A stretch of DNA of 10,204 nt. Origin: Phoronis ovalis. Its lineage: Eukaryota; Phoronida; Phoronidae. Made by a program: the position numbers and the translations under genes. Of this stretch, positions 1 through 7,834 are shown piece after piece. How positions within the stretch are numbered: position 1 is the stretch's first letter; each line of letters starts with the position of its first letter. Location: contig JAOXYB010066512.1 in NCBI GenBank assembly GCA_028565635.1, positions 1 to 10,204 of the forward strand, written 5' to 3'. The notes under the pieces were generated by a model. The model saw only the letters and a list, made by a program, of their open reading frames with translations, was not told where the DNA came from and did not search any database.

Positions 1-487
1 CTAATGTAAAAAAACAATAATGTTAAAAAAATATAATCCTACACATTGGATGGGCATTAGACATGACAAATGTCTTGGTTTATTTTTAGTTTTTAGTAGT
101 AAAAAAATCCAGCTTTTTTATATTGGGTGCTGCATCAAAGCAGAAGCACATTTATCACAAATCAATGGAAGATAAATAACATATAAAGGTAAGCAATTTA
201 AAAAAATATCGTATGATAATAATAATGATTAATTCCTTCCAAATGGTTTAGGAAATCAAAAAATACAAAAACGTGATCGTAAAAAACTTGATAACAAAAT
301 TGAAATACAGCATTGCTTCATATACCATTTTTTGAAAAATATGATTTTCATCAAGGGAAAAATCTGCTTAAAATAATGGAATACTTTTTTTTTAAATTAA
401 CATTTTTGCTTACTTCATCAAATATTAGTTATTTATGCAAATTCTTATAGAATTTTTGCTGGAAAAAATGGCTATTTTATCACATTT
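1..487 (-). other. 3' UTR and downstream flank
   Basis: This stretch is A+T-rich with poly-A and poly-T runs and no coding signature on either strand. It lies just downstream of the stop codon, so it should hold the 3' UTR and the cleavage site. The only canonical poly(A) signal I find on the minus strand is AATAAA at 84-79, about 400 bases after the stop. Nearer variants (ATAAAA near 480, GATAAA near 155) exist but mean little in such A-rich DNA. Confidence 0.5.
79..84 (-). terminator. Candidate poly(A) signal AATAAA
   Basis: TTTATT on the plus strand reads AATAAA on the gene's strand, about 404 bases past the TAA at 490-488. It is the only canonical hexamer between the stop and the window edge. 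Chance hits are common in A+T-rich DNA, so this stays tentative without transcript ends. Confidence 0.35.
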
Positions 488-643
488 TTACTCAGAAGGG
501 GCTTTAAATTCATCTAGCTCATAAACTATTGTCAAATCTGGTGAGTAAGGTGAGGTCATAACAAGATTATTGATAAACTTCTGACTAATCTGGGGGCGGT
601 GAACTTGGCAGAGTGACTTTTTCAAAGGCTTTGTTAATAGAGC
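488..643 (-). CDS. Exon 12: terminal exon with stop codon
   Basis: An open frame from an AG at 645-644 to TAA at 490-488 codes for up to 51 residues, ending QKFINNLVMTSPYSPD, then LTIVYELDEFKAPSE. The composition looks like real protein and the frame closes at one clean stop. An in-frame TAG sits just before 643, so coding must begin here or later. Two pairings keep this frame. The donor at 727 with an acceptor at 643 (or 589, after a C-rich tract) is phase 0. The strong donor at 716 with an acceptor at 584 (CAGATTAG|T) is phase 2. Splicing CAAG|GT (phase 1) onto 643 would end quickly, after SSPPPD. The stop is fairly secure, the exon start is not. Confidence 0.6.
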   Translation of the reverse strand, partial: ALLTKPLKKSLCQVHRPQISQKFINNLVMTSPYSPDLTIVYELDEFKAPSE

Positions 644-3600
644 CTAAACATGGGTGTACCCTTACAATTCAAAGTTAAACTTAGATTATGAGAAAGATAA
701 GAAATCATCCCTTACTGTTGAGATACTGTGGTTTGTCTGTATCTTGCTTGACCTTGATGCCGGCAGTACGGAAAGCTCTTCTCCAGATTATTATTCATAT
801 CTTTCATATTTCTCAAAGTAACAGAAGCATCTTCGTTAAAACTCCTGAATAACTTTTCTGTTTTCTGTATGAGTTTCTCTATTTGTGTGTCTTGTCTGGT
901 GTTATAAGCCACTTGAGCATCCTGTTGTGAAAAAGAAAGGTGCATGTAACAATTTTACTTAGTTCAAACTTCTCTATATACCACAACACCAGGTCAAGGT
1001 TTTTGATATCATACACCCACTTTCAGTACTTTTCAACCAATTTCAGTAGTTTGGTTCATGATTATGAGCTAGTAATTGCACCTTCACAAAACTTACTTCT
1101 CATATCCTACCAATTATGATTGATATTTTATACTAACCAGGCCTGTGAAAACATATTTCATTTTTGACTTTTTTCACAATGTGATGGAACTGTGTTATCT
1201 TACCTGATATTTCTTTGTCTGTTTTTTCACATGAACACTTGTTTTCTGCAATTCTGTTTTTGCTTGCTTAACTTCTCTTTCAGTCTGAGCTCTTTTCTTC
1301 TGTAACAGTGATATAAACATTACTGGAGTGTTATTATCTCAGGATTGAATATTACTGGCCTATAGTTTAATAGTGGTGCATACATACTAAAGCAAGGGGT
1401 GGCTGGATGAATATACAAACTTGAGTGTTGCGACTTTTTATAAGACATACTTACTGCAATTTCGAAACGAAGAAAGCTCTGATTCTGTTGATCCCGACTC
1501 CCAATTTGACTTAACTCATCTACAATAGTTATATCATTTAGAAAAAGATTACAAAGATTGTCATGATGCCACTGTTTGGTGATAAACTTTAATTCAGAAA
1601 TATAATTTTTTTAAACTAAAAATTATCCTGACAATGTAGTAATCTAGTAGAGATGAGAAAGCAGAATGCAAATTTGTTGGTCAGTATCACAACTTCTAAG
1701 TTTCATTCTTAGGAGATGTAAGGTAAATTCCAAATATAAATCAACCAAAAATATGTTAGACTAGATTTCTTTCATATGGCCACATATATTTGTGACTATT
1801 GAAGACAGTGTAGAGGTCATAAATCCTTAATACTGATTTACTAGTCAGAATTACTCTTTGATAAATATGGAAGAGACACTGTAAATTTGACTTGACCATA
1901 CCTTCTACAAATCTGTCAATGTCTTCAATAGATTCTGTTTCATTAGAGAAAGTTGAATTCTTCTCTTTCTCATCGAGTTGATGTAAAACAGCATTTTCAT
2001 ATTGACGAGGTGCATGCATTTGAATACGTTTTAAGTGTTTTAAATCACGAGCCAACTGTTTTGGTATCTCATACATGAGTACGCTTTTTTGAACTTCAGA
2101 AATAATACTGCTTTTTCCCTTTGGTTTTCTGTATCTTGATTGCGTATTGTATTGCGAGTTATCATTTTCGTTAGAGTCATCTACTCTTGGATTTATTTCA
2201 GTTATAAAACATTTCTCATTTTTCTCTGGAATACTGCTTTTAATATTATGTTTAGGAGATACTGATCTCCTGGGTAATATACTCTGTGGCTTTGACCTTG
2301 CACTGTTTGGTCTAGGAGATTGCTCTGAGTTATGAGTCTTTGAACCTTTTGAGTTCAGCATACCAGGAGAAATAATTTCCAGAGATCCTGGAGCCTGACC
2401 ATTTTTTTTATGCAGATGTTTCTTAGTATACTTCTGGATCGTTCTAGCAGCTCGAGTGGTTACCCGACCAGCCGAAGTGCCCCCTTGAGAGTGCAAATAA
2501 TTAGCGCAGTCTCTGTGTCCTCTCATTGTCGCAACATCATATGGAGTTAAATATTCATTCTGCAACATAAGGAAAAGTTAACACTGAACATTTAGTTTAA
2601 GGTATAAAATTTTGTTTCTATAGTACAATTTGTAAGATCTTTGTGACAGTAAGAGAGCGCACTTTCCCTGAACAACATTTATTTAACCTTGATAAGATCT
2701 AGAACTTGTGAAATGTCCTGATTTTTGTTGGTCTGTCGCAATTTTTGCTTCGTTTTCTCCTGTCTCAAAGGCTAGCTTAAAAGTGTCCCGAAATGCAGGA
2801 AAACGTTTTAAAAATTCCAGGCAAGCATGATCCAGACAACCCTAGTTTCACTTCACACTCTTCATGTGCTTACAATGTGTCATAGTAAAATGTCCAATTG
2901 TCACACTCTCACTTTTCAAAAGGTTGGCAAATTAGGGATCACCCCTAATACAATGGTAAGTGCAATCCTATTGTCACTCATTCAAGGAATATCTGCAGAT
3001 AACCAAGCATATCCAGTTGTAGCATTTTCTCTGTATTTGTATTTTTATATAATTATTTAATATGCTTACCTTGGTTTCCATGACAACATTAATATTAGCA
3101 CTATTATCAATCAGTAACCTGCATAGTGGTAAATTACTTGTCATGGCCGCAATATGGAGGCAAGTTCTTCCATTCTTGTTGCCTGCATTTATTTGTCGGG
3201 AAGACATCTTTATCAGACTAGTTACTGTGTCTAAAAAATGTATGAGCAAAACTCTAACTAACAAAATTAGTAAGTGACCATCTATGTTATTCACATGCAG
3301 TTACAGAGTTGCAGTACAACTCAATCTTTTTACTTTGTTTCACATTTGTCCACCCACTCAATACAAATTTTCTATTTTTCGTACATGTGTAAGCAATAAA
3401 TTTTAATGAGTCAGACACATACCTTCCGATACCCTTCTAATGTGTGATACACATCAAGATTAAGACATGCACATGTACTTGCAAACTGCTAGTAACACGT
3501 TAACATTTCCTTTATATTATCTTCACAAGAAATGCTAAGAGTTCAACATTTTTTTAATAATTTTTTTTTTTCATTTTAATATATGCCTTAATCTTTGTAT

Positions 3601-6600
3601 GTCTTCGTACCATTGTGCTTGCCATGAACTGCTTCGTGTATGGGAAATTCTCCACTATGGTTCTTTATCCATAGGTTTCCTCCAGGTTCCTTCAGAAGGG
3701 TCAAAGCTTTTAAATTGCCTTTAGATGCAGCACAATGTGAAGGACTGAAAATAATTAGTTTGATGAGTAACATCTGATCTTAAAACTACCTTCAACATAA
3801 TGACATCACCCATAGCTTCACTAATGTGCCAAAGCATTTTGAACAAAAATGACTATTAGAGTAAATATACTCAAATTGCAGTACTTAAGGTAACAGTTTG
3901 TGACAAGAGTTGAGATAATCTACAATTACAGCTGGTCAAGTCAGCTATATTGTGCTTTTCCTTAGTTTACACTTTATGAAAATAGTCGGACTTTATTACA
4001 AGTGTTGTCTTCACATTATGAGTCACACTGAAAATCTGTTTACACTTTGGCAAATGCTATGGTACATATAATAAAGTGCTGTAAGAATTAAGAGTGCAAT
4101 TTTTTGTGATCAAAAATAATTTTAATACTCATCTGACAAATTATACTGTTTTCAAGAAATTAAAGCAATCATGCATGTGAGTGACAAATGTGATAACAAT
4201 GTCAAATCAGATATCTGTCAATATTCTGCAGCAAAAACACAATAAATAAAAAAAACATGCACAAAATTTCATGCAAAACGTACTGCATCACCTCAACCAT
4301 ATTACCTGAATGATTAATTTTCTGAAATATTAAAGAACATAATTACATATAAGTATAACAAAAAAAGGATTGTGCCATGTTCTCACTGCTTATCAGTTAA
4401 TAAAATTGTACACATATGACTCAATGGTCCCAACCTGATTTTCACACAAAGGGTACTGGTTTTCTTACGTTTTAAGGTAATAAATGTGCAATGTCATGCA
4501 GTAAGAGATCAAGGAACCATTTGCTGAATTGGCACGCTATAATTATAAGAATCAGGAATTTGATGTTATTTAACAAGGCTGTTTTACACAAATACAAGTA
4601 TCTATTTTATTTTATTTTCATTATGACCACACAGTTCTGTATATATTAAGCATTGCATTTACAATCGTTTGCAATGAAATGTGACCATGTGGTATAGTGG
4701 TATTTCGTTTGTATGTCACATTTTATAATGAGGACATTAGTTTGCAGCAAAGGCATTGCCGCATTCAAATTTCAGAACGCGAATGTTTGTGATGATATAG
4801 TTCACGTTTATCCAAATATGGTTATAAGGGAATTTCGATTCTTTGTTAAAAGTACTAGTTCTCCATAATATTGAATATTTATGATAGGCTTTTTTAAAAA
4901 CAATATTTGTATGTCACTAAAAGTTGCTAAAAATTCTCAAAAAATATGAACTTGTCATTTAATTTAAAAGATGTATTTTTGGACTTAACTAGAAACGATA
5001 GCAACACCCCTGGTGCCAAAATCAGATTTGGACTATTATTATTTGATAAGTTATAAAATGATTATGAAGGTCAAAACAGTCAGGAAGTTGGAAAATGCTT
5101 CTGCAGTGCACACCCCAACTCTCTATCCTTGCTTCGCACCATTTGATCACTCGCTAAATGTCCATTTTTATGAATTTCAGTATCTGCCCCAGGTGCTGTT
5201 TAACAATCTTGATATAACATAAAGTGTGATACATACCTCCGTCCTTTCCTGTCTCGGTGGTTGCAAGATGCGCCAAGATCAAGTAGTATCTGTACACTGT
5301 CTAGATGGTTCATCGTGATGGCATAAAACAATGGCGTACAGTTGTTTTTATCTACACTGTCTACATCTAAGTTACATTGCAATACCAAGGTTTCAATGGT
5401 AGAAGCATGCCCATGACTAGCTGCACAATGCAGAGCTAAAAGATAATCCGAGGTTAATATAATTATGCCTCATGGAATAGCTAAATAAATTCAACATTTG
5501 ATACTGCAATTTTGCATTAAAATGACTGTATTCCGTTTTCATTATTTGTTTTTCCACTACTTAGATTTTTATTGTTTTAAGCAAATACTTTATAGTATTA
5601 TATTTTTTAGCAATTTTGCCTTATATACCTGTGAGTCCATCTGAATCACAAGCATCAGGTTTGGACCCAGCTGATATCAACAGTTGACATGCTTCACCAG
5701 AACCTAAAATGAACAATACAATAAAATATTTTTTTATTACCGTACAATCATGAAGGTTGATAGCACCATATAACAATTTTCTAAGCAGAATTCTACTATT
5801 AAAGTATGTCAAAGTTTACACCAAAATATTATTTAATATAATGTAATGTGTCCCTCACGTCTTCAAACATGTATTTAGCGGGGGAAGTTTGTATTCAGAG
5901 TTTGTTAATGGAACTAGTAAAATTAGAAATTACCAAATATTTAAAGATTGGAAAGAAAAATGTTATATTTATTCTTTATTTGAGTAATTACTTATTTTTA
6001 TTTCTAACAACTGCATGCTTCACAGTATGCAAGTTCATATTTACCTGCACTAGCTGCCCATAAAAGCGGTTGCCTCTGTTCAGAATCAGCACAGTCCACT
6101 GGTACACCTTTAGACAGTATCTTTTTCAATATATGGATACTTTCTTTGGATTTGTTTTCTCCACACATTTGTGCAGCATAATGGACTGGGTATGCACCGT
6201 TGATATCAGCACTTGATAAACTGGCTTTATGGTGGAGAAGCAACTCTAAAATCTCCAAATGACTACAAACTACAGGAAACAAAAACAAATAATATAAGGA
6301 AATAAAGTATCTTACCATTATTGCATGTAGAAGATGACTTTAAAATTAAAAGAAACTAGTTTACCTGAGTTTTTATTTTGACTGTCTGCTAAAATCTTTT
6401 TTATTAAGCTGATGTAAATTTAGTCCAAACAGAACATTACATTTTTAGCAAAGATAGATTGGGAGCTTATCACAAGACCTTCATCAGTTCTTATTACATG
6501 ATATTCATTTCTGAAATTATTTATATTAAAGATTCAGTTTGATGACTAAATTTATATCAGGTTAATTATTTCCGACAACCAATATGTCATCAAATGAGCA

Positions 6601-7663
6601 TTCATTCTGACAATTTTTTGTCACAGTGATTGCAATTTTTACAAAAACCAAAAGATAATCAAAGTTATTCACTTATTGAATGGTAATTTTAAGGTATTTA
6701 TAAGATCGAGCTTTTGACTGAAGTCATGTGGTTGATTCAGCATTGCTTCCTCAAAAAATATTTTGGTGTCTGACTACAAGGATTTTTCTGAAAACTATTT
6801 CCTTGACACAATTATTTCACCCGACTGCCCAAGGACGGATGCATAAAAGTACAATTTACTTTTTTTTACCTGTTGCCCAATGTGCAGCACTGTGTTTTTC
6901 ATTGTCAGTGATGAAGATGTTAGCTCCACAATTTATCAAATATTGTACAATCACAACATTGCCAGCTATTGTTGCTAAATGCAGAGACGTCAAGCCTGAA
7001 TTGTCTGGACGATTAAGTAGCGACTCATCTTCACCTAGTAAACTTTCAGCACATGAAATGTTTGTGTTTTCAATACTATAATGTAATGCTGTGCGACCAT
7101 TTTTATCAACATCCTTGGTAGAAGCACCCTGCAGTTGAAATATAATTATTTCACTGGTTACAAATGTATATATAAAACAAACAGATAAGTTTTGACAATC
7201 ATTCGGTGTACCAACCACAATTTCTGGATAAGAGGAAGAAAATAAATTGCTATTCAAATGTTTTATATGGAATACAATATGAAAATCACTAATATGGCCA
7301 ATTGTATCGGAAGCAAACCATAAACAAACGACTTGTGAGCTTTTAATTTACTTTTAAAGACATCTTCTTTAAGTTGTTTCTATTAATTATTTTTCTGATA
7401 AGGAAAATGTTTATTTTTCCTTATCAGTACGTCCTAAATGTAAGTCCAACATGTATAGCATAGGTTCTCTTGTATAAAAACAAAAAAAAAGCCACGACTT
7501 CTTACTGGTGAAAATCATACAGCTTCCGACTACTGTACTTTATAAATACAGCAGTATTTACAATAAAGTTCAGTACCGTATTCAGTAAGAGTCTGACTGT
7601 ATCCACATTGTCGCTGTAGCATGCAAGCATCAAAGGAGATGCTCCCTCTTCAGTCATTGTTCT
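488..7663 (-). CDS. Inversin-like ankyrin-repeat/IQ/coiled-coil protein, 12 exons, 5' end open
   Basis: Likely scaffold protein; no catalytic domain is visible. The exons, in reading order, are 7663-7577, 7128-6870, 6269-6045, 5703-5629, 5435-5237, 3744-3611, 3230-3070, 2559-1902, 1519-1455, 1299-1204, 921-716 and a last exon ending in TAA at 490-488. Every internal junction has AG/GT borders and matching phases (0,1,1,1,2,1,0,1,0,0), and ankyrin repeats continue unbroken across seven junctions. The product has about 12 ankyrin repeats (~6-410), a degenerate IQ motif (421-431), a basic Ser/Pro/Asn-rich linker (~432-530) and a charged helical tail (~535-720). Known of the family: inversin has an ankyrin array, then an IQ motif, then a basic tail, and acts at the proximal cilium in Wnt/planar polarity control. 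Inferred: this is an inversin-like relative; a ciliary role is only a guess. Another IQ-bearing ankyrin protein is possible. The gene is near certain, the family assignment moderate. An upstream exon must exist because exon 1 starts at a splice acceptor. Confidence 0.85.
716..921 (-). CDS. Exon 11: coiled-coil tail exon, 3' border uncertain
   Basis: Acceptor CTTTTTCACAACAG, then GAT GCT CAA. The first ~45 residues (AYNTRQDTQIEKLIQKTEKL, then FRSFNEDASVTLRNMKDMNN) are helical and charged. They continue the coiled coil, and the rest (EKSFPYCRHQGQARYRQTT) is not. The 3' border is open. The best donor is CAACA|GTAAGG (exon end 716, phase 2). A weaker phase-0 donor is ACA|GTATCT (exon end 727). 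If neither is used, the frame stops at TAA 714-712. The stop overlaps the strong donor, so intron retention would end the protein right there. Confidence 0.8.
1204..1299 (-). CDS. Exon 10: coiled-coil tail exon
   Basis: The 96-base exon is phase 0 at both ends. Acceptor TCACTGTTACAG; donor CAG|GTAAGA, both strong. It codes for 32 residues, KKRAQTEREVKQAKTELQKT then SVHVKKQTKKYQ. These are very rich in Lys, Gln and Glu with no Pro or Gly, as in a coiled coil. Being symmetric, it could be skipped in frame. Confidence 0.85.
1455..1519 (-). CDS. Exon 9: small tail exon
   Basis: The 65-base exon runs from phase 1 to 0. Acceptor AACTATTGTAG; donor GCA|GTAAGT, a full consensus match. It codes for ELSQIGSRDQQNQSFLRFEI-A after a split Asp codon. 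It is too short to be visible as an open frame by length alone. It is supported by both splice sites, phase agreement with exons 8 and 10, and the charged Gln-rich helical composition shared with exons 10 and 11. Confidence 0.8.
1520..1901 (-). other. Intron 8 (382 bases)
   Basis: GT at 1901-1900 and AG at 1521-1520. It is A+T-rich. The frame of exon 8 runs on to 1756 without recognisable protein text. No repeat or further exon is visible. Confidence 0.8.
1902..2559 (-). CDS. Exon 8: ankyrin repeat 12, IQ motif, basic linker and helix
   Basis: The largest exon is 658 bases, phase 0 to 1, with acceptor TTATGTTGCAG and donor GAAG|GTATGG. It opens with the C-terminal ankyrin cap NEYLTPYDVATMRGHRDCAN-YL. 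At residues 421-431 the stretch ARTIQKYTKKHLHKK fits the first half of an IQ calmodulin-binding motif (IQxxx[R/K]xxxx[K]) but lacks the central Gly and the final hydrophobic residue. Next comes a basic Ser/Pro/Asn-rich linker with two SP sites (one in RRSVSP) and probable disorder. A predicted helix around residues 535-580 (EVQKSVLMYEIPKQLARDL, then KHLKRIQMHAPRQYENAV) is the most conserved-looking non-ankyrin part. It ends in an acidic run (ETESIEDIDRFVE). Inversin has the same order: last repeat, IQ, basic tail. Confidence 0.92.
2560..3069 (-). other. Intron 7 (510 bases)
   Basis: GT at 3069-3068 and AG at 2561-2560. A 77-codon plus-strand frame (2827-3060) lies almost wholly inside it and looks random: no motif, hydrophobic end, no splice or start context. 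Nothing else stands out. Confidence 0.8.
3070..3230 (-). CDS. Exon 7: ankyrin repeats 10 and 11
   Basis: The 161-base exon runs from phase 1 to phase 0. Acceptor CATTTTTTAG is followed by AC ACA GTA ACT. The text TVTSLIKMSSRQINAGN finishes repeat 10. Repeat 11, NGRTCLHIAAMTSNLPLCRL, then LIDNSANINVV, is near consensus. The donor AAG|GTAAGC is the best match to the animal consensus in the gene. A longer frame upstream to 3294 contains the acceptor tract and is not coding. Confidence 0.92.
3231..3610 (-). other. Intron 6 (380 bases)
   Basis: GT at 3610-3609 and AG at 3232-3231. It holds a poly-T/poly-A patch near 3550-3580 and a short inverted repeat (GAGTTG…CAACTC, near 3306-3322). There is no coding signal. 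Confidence 0.8.
3611..3744 (-). CDS. Exon 6: ankyrin repeat 9 and start of 10
   Basis: The 134-base exon runs from phase 2 to phase 1, after the longest intron (1,492 bases). Acceptor TAATTATTTTCAG. The text is PSHCAASKGNLKALTLLK, then EPGGNLWIKN (repeat 9), then SGEFPIHEAVHGKHN (first helix of repeat 10). The donor AATG|GTACGA is not strong but gives the split codon G|AC = Asp, so the join reads GKHN-D-TVTSLIKM, a sensible ankyrin helix. Read straight on, the frame ends at 3588. Confidence 0.85.
3745..5236 (-). other. Intron 5, the longest (1,492 bases)
   Basis: GT at 5236-5235 and AG at 3746-3745. The ankyrin text is continuous across it (RKGR-S-PSHCAASKGN), so no exon is missing here. A 69-codon plus-strand frame at 5013-5222 has no recognisable features. 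The only structured part is a tRNA-like patch at about 4683-4775. Otherwise it is plain A+T-rich sequence. Confidence 0.8.
5237..5435 (-). CDS. Exon 5: ankyrin repeats 7 and 8
   Basis: The 199-base exon runs from phase 1 to phase 2. Acceptor TTATCTTTTAG; donor GGAG|GTATGT. Repeat 7 reads LHCAASHGHASTIETLV, then LQCNLDVDSVD, and repeat 8 reads NCTPLFYAITMNHLDSVQIL, then LDLGASCNHRD. The TPLF…A pattern and the position in the array recall inversin's repeat with TPLFRAC. The exon ends in RKGR and a split Ser codon (AG|T). The open frame continues past the donor to 5200 without ankyrin signature, which supports splicing here. Confidence 0.9.
5629..5703 (-). CDS. Exon 4: end of ankyrin repeat 6, start of 7
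   Basis: This small 75-base exon is phase 1 at both ends. Acceptor TTCATTTTAG; donor ACAG|GTATAT. It codes for SGEACQLLISAGSKPDACD, the second helix and turn of repeat 6, followed by SDGLT, the start of repeat 7. Both junctions restore textbook ankyrin text: AASA-G-SGEACQLL on one side and GLT-A-LHCAASHGH on the other. Its size and symmetric phase mean skipping would remove 25 residues in frame. Confidence 0.9.
5704..6044 (-). other. Intron 3 (341 bases)
   Basis: GT at 6044-6043 and AG at 5705-5704. A 71-codon plus-strand frame (5848-6063) reads as hydrophobic A+T-rich noise. Nothing else is seen. Confidence 0.8.
6045..6269 (-). CDS. Exon 3: ankyrin repeats 4, 5 and start of 6
   Basis: The 225-base exon is phase 1 at both ends. 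Acceptor TTTCCTGTAG; the split codon (G|TT = Val) gives HWAT-V-CSHLEILELLLHHKA, a good repeat 4. Repeat 5 (NGAYPVHYAAQMCG) has about six extra residues in the loop before its second helix (ENKSKESIHILKKIL), so it is longer than the standard 33. Repeat 6 starts SEQRQPLLWAASA, with Leu-Leu-Trp where most repeats have Leu-His; human inversin has a similar Phe-Met-Trp repeat. The donor is GCAG|GTAAAT. The neighbouring AG six bases inside the exon (6264-6263) would break the frame, so 6269 is chosen. Confidence 0.9.
6270..6869 (-). other. Intron 2 (600 bases)
   Basis: GT at 6869-6868 and AG at 6271-6270. The ankyrin text joins directly across it (HWAT-V-CSHLEIL). I see no repeat, hidden exon or RNA gene in it. 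Confidence 0.8.
6870..7128 (-). CDS. Exon 2: ankyrin repeats 2, 3 and start of 4
   Basis: The 259-base exon runs from phase 0 to phase 1. The acceptor TTTCAACTGCAG is followed by GGT GCT TCT, completing the turn of repeat 1 (LLLNT|GAS). Repeat 2 starts at DKNGRTALHYS and has a variant second helix (AESLLGEDESLLNR). Repeat 3 (SGLTSLHLATIAGN, then VVIVQYLINCGAN) is close to consensus. Repeat 4 begins at EKHSAAHWAT. The donor is ACAG|GTAAAA. If unspliced, the frame adds only GKKK and stops at 6856, so splicing is required. The opposite strand carries a 117-codon frame across this exon (6728-7081) that is an antisense shadow. Confidence 0.9.
7129..7576 (-). other. Intron 1 (448 bases)
   Basis: GT at 7576-7575 and AG at 7130-7129. 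The only notable content is the perfect hairpin at 7395-7427. The donor (GTACTG) is one of the weakest in the gene, so this border depends on the ankyrin join LLLNT|GAS. Confidence 0.75.
7395..7427. repeat. Perfect 13-base inverted repeat, 7-base loop
   Basis: The left arm CTGATAAGGAAAA (7395-7407) and right arm TTTTCCTTATCAG (7415-7427) are exact reverse complements around TGTTTAT. It sits inside intron 1. It could fold in the pre-mRNA or be the remnant of a small palindromic element. No target-site duplication is obvious. Confidence 0.85.
7577..7663 (-). CDS. Exon 1 (first recognised): ankyrin repeat 1
   Basis: This 87-base exon is phase 0 at both ends. A pyrimidine-rich acceptor (…TTTTTATCATTCAG) precedes AGA ACA ATG ACT GAA, so the ATG at 7657-7655 is either the start codon after a 5' UTR intron or an internal Met. 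The text EEGASPLMLACYSDN then VDTVRLLLNT is the first two helices of an ankyrin repeat. Exon 2 supplies the following GAS turn, which confirms the junction. The donor ACG|GTACTG is weak, but the frame needs it: without splicing the reading runs into unrelated sequence and stops near 7502. Upstream coding exons may be missing, since ankyrin arrays usually have an N-terminal cap before the first full repeat. Confidence 0.8.
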
Positions 7664-7770
7664 CTGAATGATAAAAACAATAATGTGATAATATGAGTGG
7701 ACATTCAGAACAAGTATTCGTATTGTACACACACAAATGCCACCTCATTTATATACTATCTAGAGATAAC

Positions 7771-7834
7771 GTATCTATAAATAATGGATGTACCTATAAA
7801 TAATGTACCTCTAAATAACATACCTCTAAACGTA
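7771..7834. repeat. 15-base tandem repeat, four copies
   Basis: The units are GTATCTATAAATAAT (7771-7785), GTACCTATAAATAAT (7790-7804), GTACCTCTAAATAAC (7805-7819) and ATACCTCTAAACGTA (7820-7834). GGAT lies between the first two; the rest are head to tail. On the gene's strand each unit reads like a splice donor (for example TTTAGAG|GTATGT). The array lies about 110 bases upstream of exon 1. Confidence 0.8.

Noticed and set aside
2827-3060. 77-codon plus-strand frame
   Set aside because: It is inside intron 7, with random composition, no splice context and no recognised motif.
4683-4775. True tRNA gene
   Set aside because: The A and B boxes are too far apart, and no acceptor stem or anticodon arm can be drawn.
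5013-5222. 69-codon plus-strand frame in intron 5
   Set aside because: It has no domain, homologous feel or codon pattern, and lies in a region spliced out of the minus-strand gene.
6728-7081. 117-codon plus-strand frame
   Set aside because: It lies opposite exon 2, which is clearly ankyrin coding on the minus strand, and shows no protein signature of its own.
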